Shown in pieces: positions 29,188 through 33,948 of a DNA stretch of 33,948 nucleotides. The stretch's first letter is position 1; each line of letters opens with the position of its first letter. The notes beneath the pieces were generated by a model. The model was not told where the DNA came from and ran no database searches. It saw nothing but the letters and a program-made list of their open reading frames with translations. The position numbers and the translations under genes are program-made. The stretch spans positions 1-33,948 of the forward strand of contig NZ_CALXGA010000017.1 in NCBI RefSeq assembly GCF_944387725.1, in the 5' to 3' direction. The stretch is from an uncultured Intestinimonas sp. (GTDB lineage: Bacteria > Bacillota > Clostridia > Oscillospirales > Oscillospiraceae).

Positions 29188-30517
29188 GGCATTGCAGGAG
29201 TACCTGGAGGCTGCGGGGGCGGAAATCCGCTGGCGGCGGGCCCGGGGTCCCCTCCTGCGGGAGCTCTCCGACCACATCGCCGATCAGGCCGCCGAATTTC
29301 AGACCCAGGGCCTGGAGGAGGGGCCCGCCCTGGAGCGGGCGGTGGCCGAGATGGGGGACCCGGCGGCGGTAGGCCGGGACTTGGACCGGCTCCACCGGCC
29401 CCAGAACCGCTGGGGTCTGGCCCTGGGGGTGCTGCTCCTCCTGCTGGCGGGGCTCCTCCTCCAGCATCTGGCGGCCCGGTTCCTCCAGGACAGCGAGGCA
29501 GACGCCTACTTCCGCCGGCAGGGCTTCGGGGTGCTGCTGGCCGTGGGGGTCCTGGCGGGGCTGTGGTTCTCCGACTGCACCCTCCTCCTCCGGCGGCGGT
29601 GGGCGGCTCCGGCGGCCCTGGGGGTGCTGCTGGCCGCCTGTCTGGCCGGCTGGCTCCTGCTCCCTTGGTACGATGCCATGCCAGTCTGCACCTACCTGAC
29701 CCTCTTGATGCCCGTCCCCTACGCCGCCCTTCTCTGCCGCCTCCGGGGGCAGGGGGGCGGGGCAGTCCTCCTCGGCGGCCTGCTGGCGGCAGTCCTGCCC
29801 CTGCCCGCTTTCCTTGTCCCAAGCACCACGGCCTGGGCCGTCTCCGCTGGGACCATGCTGCTGACCCTGGGGGGGGCGGCGGGCCTGGGCTGGTTCTCCG
29901 GGGGCCGGGGGAAGGCCCTGCTCCTGGCCTGGGGCCCCGCCCTGGCCCTGGGCGTCCTCCTGCTGCTCCAAAATCCGGGCTTTCGGGCACAGATGGCCGT
30001 CTTTTTCCACCCCCAGCGGGACCCCTTTGGCGCCGGCTTCCTCTACCTCACCCTCCGGGAGGGGCGGATCTTTTCGGATTTTTTCTCCAGCAACGCCTGC
30101 GACTATTTTCTGGCCTTCCTGGCCCGGGTGCTGGGCCGGTGGGTCTTCCCGGCGGCGTCGGGGCTGCTGCTCCTCTCCGCCGGACTCCTGCTCCGGCGGA
30201 CAGCCCGGCTCCAGAGCCGCCCGGGGAAGATCCTGGCCCTCTCGGCCCTCCTCCCCCTGGTCCTCCAGGCGGGGCTCTATCTGCTCTTCAATCTGGGCTG
30301 GTCTCCCTTCGCCCCTCTGTCCCTGCCCTTCCTCTCCTACGGGGTGGGCTATCTGGCGGTAAACGCCGCCCTGGCGGGGGTCCACCTCTCGGTCTTCCGC
30401 ATGGACAGCCTCCTTCGGGACAGCGCCGGGACGGCTCCGCTCCGGCCCCGGCCGGGCCAGTGGGCGCTGCCCCTGGGCCGGGGAACCCTCCACATCTCCT
30501 ACCGCCCCAGGGCGTAA
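29177..30517 (+). CDS. PadR-linked multi-pass membrane protein
   Basis: This 446-residue protein begins with a cytoplasmic helical domain (about 1-70: LREAL-type helices, LLRELSDHIADQAAEFQTQG, EEGPALERAVAEMGDPAAVG), which matches the 'permease prefix'/HAAS domain often encoded next to PadR regulators. About ten hydrophobic segments follow (75-430). No transporter motif is recognisable in the membrane part. The GTG start at 29177 lies within the end of padR with AAGGGGG upstream, so the pair is translationally coupled. A role in envelope stress or as an ABC-type permease partner is possible but not shown. A long terminator follows. Confidence 0.85.
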   Translation: MAREALQEYLEAAGAEIRWRRARGPLLRELSDHIADQAAEFQTQGLEEGPALERAVAEMGDPAAVGRDLDRLHRPQNRWGLALGVLLLLLAGLLLQHLAARFLQDSEADAYFRRQGFGVLLAVGVLAGLWFSDCTLLLRRRWAAPAALGVLLAACLAGWLLLPWYDAMPVCTYLTLLMPVPYAALLCRLRGQGGGAVLLGGLLAAVLPLPAFLVPSTTAWAVSAGTMLLTLGGAAGLGWFSGGRGKALLLAWGPALALGVLLLLQNPGFRAQMAVFFHPQRDPFGAGFLYLTLREGRIFSDFFSSNACDYFLAFLARVLGRWVFPAASGLLLLSAGLLLRRTARLQSRPGKILALSALLPLVLQAGLYLLFNLGWSPFAPLSLPFLSYGVGYLAVNAALAGVHLSVFRMDSLLRDSAGTAPLRPRPGQWALPLGRGTLHISYRPRA

Positions 30518-30521
30518 AAAC

Positions 30522-30575
30522 CGCCAGCCTGTCGAAAAAGTCTTTCGGCTTTTTCGACAGGCTGGCGAACTTTTT
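30522..30575. terminator. long perfect-stem terminator
   Basis: CGCCAGCCTGTCGAAAAAG (30522-30540) and its exact complement (30549-30567) form a 19-bp stem with an 8-base loop, then AAC and TTTTT. It lies four bases after the membrane protein stop and before the convergent fakA-like gene. The AAAAAG/CTTTTT inner part and flanking A-run would let it act in both directions. Confidence 0.88.
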
Positions 30576-30610
30576 CCATTGTGCACAAAAGGGGGGCGGT
30601 TTTCTTCCGC

Positions 30611-32260
30611 TTACTCGGCGGCGATGAGGTAGTAGTACACCGGCTGGCCCCCGGCGATAAGGGTGATATCGGCGTGGGGGCAGGCGGCGGTGAAGATCTC
30701 CTTGGCGGTCTCGGCCTGGGAGCTGGTGACGTCCTCGCCGTAGTAGAGGGTGATGAACTCGGCCTTCTGCTGGTGCTCCTCCCTGGCCAGACGGCCCAGG
30801 AGAGCGAAGATGTCCCGGTCGGTGCCGAAGAGCTGGCTCTCGCTGAGGGCCAGGTAGTCCCCCTCCCGGATCTCGAAGCCGTCGAAGTCGGAATTCCGGG
30901 CGGCGTAGGTAATCTGGGAGGTATGGACCTGCTCCATGGCCTGGGTCATGGCCCGGGTGTTGTCCTCCTGGGAGGCGTCTGGGTCGAAGCTCAGGAGGGC
31001 GGAGACCCCCTGGGGGATGGTCTTGGTGGGGAGGACCACCACTGTCTTCCCCTGGGCCAGGGGGATGCACTGCTCCGCAGCCATGATGATGTTCTTGTTG
31101 TTGGGCAGGACATAGACGATCTCGGCGGGGGTCCGGTCGATCTCCCCCATGATGTCCTGGGTGGAGGGGTTCATGGTCTGGCCCCCGGAGACGATGCGGT
31201 CCACCCCCAAATCCCGGAAGACGGCGGCGATGCCCTCCCCGGCGCAGACCGAGACGAAGCCATACTTTTTCTCCGGTGCGGCCGGCCCTTGGGGGGCGGG
31301 CGCACCGGCCGCCTGGCCGGCCTCCTCCAGAAGCTCGGTGTGCTGGCTGCGCATGTTCTCGATCTTCACGGTCTGAAGGGCGCCGTAGGTCAGGGCCTCC
31401 TCCAGCACCTTGCCGGGGTGGTTGGTGTGGACGTGGACCTTGATGATCTCGTCATCGTCCACCAGCACCAGGGAGTCCCCCAGGGCGCTGAGGAAGCCCC
31501 GGAGGGCCTCCGGGTCCTTCTGGGTGTCCCGGGAGCAGATAAATTCGGTGCAGTAGCCGAATTGGATGTCCCCGGTCTGGAAGGCGCCGAAGTCGGCGTG
31601 GTCCTGAACGGCCGCGTCCTCCTCCTGGGGCCCCTGGGGCATGGGCATCCCCCGGAGCTCGTCCAGCATCCCCTGGAGGATCACCAGAAAGCCCTTGCCC
31701 CCGGCATCCACCACCCCGGCCTTTTTCAGCACGGGGTTCTGATTGACGGTATCGGCCAGGGCGATGTGGCCCTCCTTGAGGGCCTCGTCCAGGACGAACT
31801 CCACGGAGAGGTCCTCCTGGGCGGCCTCGGCGGCCCGGCGGGCGCACAGCCGGGAGACGGTCAGAATGGTACCCTCGGCGGGCTTCATGACCGCCTTGTA
31901 GGCGGTGGACACACCGCAGTCCAGGGCTGCGGCGAAGTCGGCGCCGTCGGCGGTATCCCTGTCCTTGAGGGCCTTGGCAAAGCCCCGGAAGAGCAGGGAC
32001 AGGATGACCCCGGAGTTGCCCCGGGCCCCCCGCAGCAGGGCGTTGGCGTTGGCCTGGGCCGCCGCCCCCACCCCGGTGAGGGGCTTCTTCCGCAGCTCGG
32101 CGGAGGCGGTGGCGATGGTCATGCTCATGTTGGTGCCGGTGTCCCCGTCGGGGACCGGGAAGACGTTGAGCTCGTTGATCTGCTGCTTTTGGGCGCTGAT
32201 GGAGGCCGCCGCGTGGACGATCATCCGGGACAGCAGCGGCCCGTCAATGGTTCCTCTCAT
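30611..32260 (-). CDS. fakA: DAK2/DegV-associated kinase, FakA-like (YloV)
   Basis: This 549-residue protein begins with the DhaL-type nucleotide-binding domain (NVFPVPDGDTGTNMSMTI at about 31-48, whose Asp residues bind Mg-ATP) and continues with the middle and C-terminal YloV domains. In Staphylococcus FakA phosphorylates fatty acids presented by FakB (DegV proteins), for incorporation into phospholipids. I chose ATG 32260 because AAAGGAA lies nine bases upstream; a TTG two codons earlier is closer to that site. The 29-bp gap after the Asp23 gene is the conserved yloU-yloV arrangement in Firmicutes. Confidence 0.9.
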   Translation of the reverse strand: MRGTIDGPLLSRMIVHAAASISAQKQQINELNVFPVPDGDTGTNMSMTIATASAELRKKPLTGVGAAAQANANALLRGARGNSGVILSLLFRGFAKALKDRDTADGADFAAALDCGVSTAYKAVMKPAEGTILTVSRLCARRAAEAAQEDLSVEFVLDEALKEGHIALADTVNQNPVLKKAGVVDAGGKGFLVILQGMLDELRGMPMPQGPQEEDAAVQDHADFGAFQTGDIQFGYCTEFICSRDTQKDPEALRGFLSALGDSLVLVDDDEIIKVHVHTNHPGKVLEEALTYGALQTVKIENMRSQHTELLEEAGQAAGAPAPQGPAAPEKKYGFVSVCAGEGIAAVFRDLGVDRIVSGGQTMNPSTQDIMGEIDRTPAEIVYVLPNNKNIIMAAEQCIPLAQGKTVVVLPTKTIPQGVSALLSFDPDASQEDNTRAMTQAMEQVHTSQITYAARNSDFDGFEIREGDYLALSESQLFGTDRDIFALLGRLAREEHQQKAEFITLYYGEDVTSSQAETAKEIFTAACPHADITLIAGGQPVYYYLIAAE

Positions 32261-32289
32261 GTCCAACGTTCCTTTCTGATGACGGTATG

Positions 32290-32640
32290 TCAGCCGATGA
32301 CCATGGAGTCCACGCAGACATCCACACTGCTGACCTTGACGCCGGTAAAGCGCTCCACAATGTAGCGCACCTCGCTCATGATGGAGCGGCTGACGGCGGT
32401 GAGGTTGACTCCGTTGTCCACAATGATGTGCAGCTCAATGGCCACGGCGCCGTCCTCCCGGAAGCGGACCTTGACCCCCTTGGACATGGACTCCCTGCGG
32501 AGCAGGTGGACCAGGCCGTCGGTCTTGGAGCGCACCGCCATGCCCTTGACGCCGTAGCAGTTGGTGGCGGCCGCGCCGGTGATGCTGGTAAAGACGTCGG
32601 GGCTGATGGTGATGACGCCCCGCTCGGTTTCCAATTTCAT
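32290..32640 (-). CDS. Asp23/Gls24 family envelope stress response protein
   Basis: This 116-residue protein shows the Asp23 family pattern: ITISPDVFTSITGAAATNCYGVKGMA at the start and the central VAIELHIIVDNGVNLTAVSRSI, with MSEVRYIVERFTGVKVSSVDV at the end. In Staphylococcus Asp23 lies under the membrane and its loss triggers a wall-stress response. The YloU-type member next to fakA is widely conserved but its role is not settled. AAAGGAGG precedes the ATG, and a promoter is at 32694-32722. Confidence 0.93.
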   Translation of the reverse strand: MKLETERGVITISPDVFTSITGAAATNCYGVKGMAVRSKTDGLVHLLRRESMSKGVKVRFREDGAVAIELHIIVDNGVNLTAVSRSIMSEVRYIVERFTGVKVSSVDVCVDSMVIG

Positions 32641-32693
32641 ATAGAACCTCCTTTTTCAGGACCAGGACAGAATACGCCAGCTTGGTATCCCTT

Positions 32694-32722
32694 ATTGTAT
32701 TCTATTTTCTCCACAAATACAA
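32694..32722 (-). promoter_or_regulatory. promoter of the asp23-fakA operon
   Basis: Minus-strand TTGTAT (32717-32722) and TACAAT (32694-32699) are 17 bp apart, 54 bases ahead of the Asp23 start. Confidence 0.75.
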
Positions 32723-32744
32723 GGGAAAAAATTGCGCCGGGTGA

Positions 32745-32773
32745 TTGTAATTTGGGCGGAAATCGTGTAGACT
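32745..32773 (+). promoter_or_regulatory. promoter of the small membrane protein gene
   Basis: TTGTAA (32745-32750) and TAGACT (32768-32773) are separated by 17 bp and lie 35 bases before ATG 32808. The asp23 promoter lies back to back with it, only 22 bp away. Confidence 0.68.
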
Positions 32774-32807
32774 AGGGGTATCTTTAAAGATGAGGAGGCA
32801 TACTGGG

Positions 32808-32999
32808 ATGAAGGTTGCCCGTTTTGTACTGAAGATCGTGGGTTGGTCTCTGGCCCTGGCCGCCGCCATTTGCTGCGTGGTGGCCTACTGGGACAAGCTC
32901 TCCGACGGACTCAGCGGCCTAAAGGACAAGGCCGCTGAGCGCCGGGCGCACTGCCACTGCCCCTCCGAGTTCGACGATTACGCCGACTGGGACGAGTAA
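32808..32999 (+). CDS. small single-span membrane protein, unrecognised
   Basis: This 63-residue protein has a basic start (MKVARFVLKIVG), one hydrophobic segment (about 10-28), an amphipathic charged helix (WDKLSDGLSGLKDKAAERRA) and an acidic tail CHCPSEFDDYADWDE with two Cys around a His. AGGAGG lies nine bases ahead of ATG 32808. An ATG six codons earlier overlaps that site and is unlikely to be used. I do not recognise the family. The CHC motif could bind metal or be modified. A dedicated promoter and terminator support a real gene. Confidence 0.75.
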   Translation: MKVARFVLKIVGWSLALAAAICCVVAYWDKLSDGLSGLKDKAAERRAHCHCPSEFDDYADWDE

Positions 33000-33043
33000 G
33001 CGGCAGGCCGGGAGCCCCCGGCGCGGCGGAGCTCCCAAGGCAG

Positions 33044-33102
33044 AAAAACGCCCTCTCCCCGGGCGCGGTCAAGGCCGCGCCGGCAGGGAAGGGGGCGTTT
33101 TT
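33044..33102. terminator. branched hairpin terminator
   Basis: AAAAACGCCC pairs with GGGGCGTTTTT across an inner GGCGCGGTC-AAG-GCCGCGCC hairpin. It carries a T-tract for the plus-strand small gene. The preceding 33000-33043 contains another GGGAGC/GCTCCC hairpin. Confidence 0.8.
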
Positions 33103-33127
33103 CTTGGTCTGGGCCGCCGTGCTCACA

Positions 33128-33287
33128 GGGCTTGTTTGAAGCGTAGCAATGTGCTCAGCGGCGAGGGATTTTGACTGCCGGTAAGCAATGGGACCGCAGG
33201 AATCCCGACGGATTTCAAGGGAGCATTGCGCCGTCCGGGGTCAATAGCCCCGCCGGTTGGGTATGTTGATGAGGTTCAAGCATGCCC
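33128..33287 (+). mobile_element. MITE-like element, copy 6 (diverged)
   Basis: This is an older, substituted copy. GGGCTTGTTTGAAG opens it, the internal landmarks GGCGAGGGATTTTGA, GCAGGAATCC, GGATTTCAAGG and GCCGGTTGGG are all in order, and the right end has decayed to TTCAAGCATGCCC. A TA (33290-33291) lies two bases beyond the end and forms part of the stop codon of the collagen-like gene. Confidence 0.85.
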
Positions 33288-33288
33288 T

Positions 33289-33948
33289 CTAGCTTGGGAT
33301 ATCCCCCAGCCGGTAGACGGTGATCCCCAGCAGGGCGTAGAGGAAGGCGCTGCCGCTCCCCAGGACCTGGAGGGTGGAGGGAGCGGCGGTCACCTGCACC
33401 GGGGCGCTGAAGGCCAGGGCGGCCGAGTCGGCGGTGGTGTGGAAGGTGTGCAGGGCGGCCGCGCCGGGTACCTGAGCGCCATCCTGCACCAGGCTCGCTC
33501 CGATGGCGGCGGGGAAGCTGAGGCCCCGGCCCGGGGCGAAGTTTCCCTGGAAGGCCACGGCATAGACGCCGGGCTGGTTCAAGGTGAAGCTGCCGCTGCC
33601 GGAGGTGTGGCTCACTGCCGCGCCATAGCTCAGACCGTTGCGGTCAAAGAGCAGCGGGGCGCCGCCGGCGCCGCTCTGGGACGGGGTGGAGTAGGCCGAC
33701 AGGAGCGCCACCGCTCCGCCGCTCTCTCCGGTCGCGCCCTGGGGGATGGTGAAGTTCAGCACGGCATTCTGCTCGGTGCCGCTGTTGACCACGCTGGCGC
33801 TGCTGCCGGGCTCCCCTGTGGCCACCGTCCCCACCCGGACGGTGGCGGCGGCCCCGGCAGGGCCTGTAGACCCGGCGGGCCCTCGGGGACCAGTTGGACC
33901 CGTGGCGCCGGCGGGGCCCGTAGCGCCGGCGGGGCCCGTAGCGCCGGC
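33289..33948 (-). CDS. collagen-like (BclA-type) protein, C-terminal part; 5' end outside the window
   Basis: The frame is open from the window edge to a TAG at 33289, giving 219 residues. It starts in a collagen-like Gly-X-Y tract (GPAGAT repeated, then GPTGPRGPAGSTGPAG, about 35 residues seen). A segment VRVGTVATGEPGSSASV and a second short GATGES tract follow, then a C-terminal domain of about 135 residues that is rich in small residues and beta-prone (LNQPGVYAVAFQGNFAPG). This matches bacterial collagen-like surface or exosporium proteins, whose C-terminal domain trimerises. The repeat tract is encoded by exact 18-bp direct repeats at the edge. Its full length and N-terminus are unknown. 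Confidence 0.88.
   Translation of the reverse strand, partial: AGATGPAGATGPAGATGPTGPRGPAGSTGPAGAAATVRVGTVATGEPGSSASVVNSGTEQNAVLNFTIPQGATGESGGAVALLSAYSTPSQSGAGGAPLLFDRNGLSYGAAVSHTSGSGSFTLNQPGVYAVAFQGNFAPGRGLSFPAAIGASLVQDGAQVPGAAALHTFHTTADSAALAFSAPVQVTAAPSTLQVLGSGSAFLYALLGITVYRLGDIPS

Noticed and set aside
33880-33948. Exact short tandem repeats at the window edge considered as a satellite or array
   Set aside because: They are in frame with and encode the Gly-X-Y tract of the collagen-like protein.

Overview
The window (about 34 kb, very GC-rich) looks like chromosome of a spore-forming Firmicute. The supports are an alpha/beta-type small acid-soluble spore protein, a collagen-like (BclA-type) surface protein, DnaD/DnaI primosome proteins, an Asp23-FakA pair, Gram-positive style ribosome binding sites and frequent TTG/GTG starts. 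High GC with this gene content suggests the Oscillospiraceae (Flavonifractor/Lawsonibacter/Pseudoflavonifractor-like); this is inference, since no rRNA or other marker is present.

Layout. 1-690: remnants of a short repeat element, then the spore protein gene and a strong terminator. 695-10201 (minus strand): zapA, a U32-family protein, a tiny ORF, dut, maf, mreC, mreD, mrdA (PBP2) and a GH13 glycosidase, a cell-shape/division and nucleotide-hygiene block read towards the 642-686 terminator. 10333-12321 (plus): a DnaD-like protein and DnaI helicase loader, divergent from zapA. 12361-13112: a damaged ribbon-helix-helix (RHH) locus with a repeat-element insertion. 13167-16009 (minus): isochorismatase-family hydrolase, zinc-dependent phospholipase C-like protein, zinc-ribbon/DUF4234 membrane protein. 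16323-24193 (minus): a compact operon aroF-aroB-aroA-aroC-pheA-aroK-aroQ-aroE, which encodes all seven shikimate-pathway steps plus chorismate mutase/prephenate dehydratase. 24561-25332: a GNAT acetyltransferase pseudogene split by two repeat elements. 25378-28673 (minus): DHHW protein and MBOAT O-acyltransferase (probable polysaccharide O-acetylation pair), then uridine kinase. 28783-30517 (plus): an autoregulated-looking PadR/membrane-protein pair. 30611-32640 (minus): FakA-like kinase and Asp23 protein. 32808-32999: small membrane protein. 33289-end (minus): C-terminal part of a collagen-like protein that runs off the window.

Two observations stand out. First, the aro operon is preceded by what reads as a complete phenylalanine attenuator: a 17-bp-spaced promoter, a 36-codon leader ORF with six Phe codons (two FF pairs) and one Trp, a segment at its stop codon that copies 10 of 13 bases of the terminator's 3' arm, and a 13-bp-stem terminator with a U-tract just before aroF. 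Second, a family of about 162-bp MITE-like elements (ends GGGCTTGTTTGAAA, TA target duplication, internally palindromic) occurs as six copies. Two head-to-tail copies interrupt the GNAT gene, and removing both with one TA restores its reading frame exactly.

A shikimate kinase carrying a 178-residue N-terminal domain that I do not recognise, a PadR operator palindrome, and a large GC-rich inverted repeat between zapA and the U32 gene are further points of interest. I see no rRNA, tRNA, CRISPR array, prophage or transposase gene.
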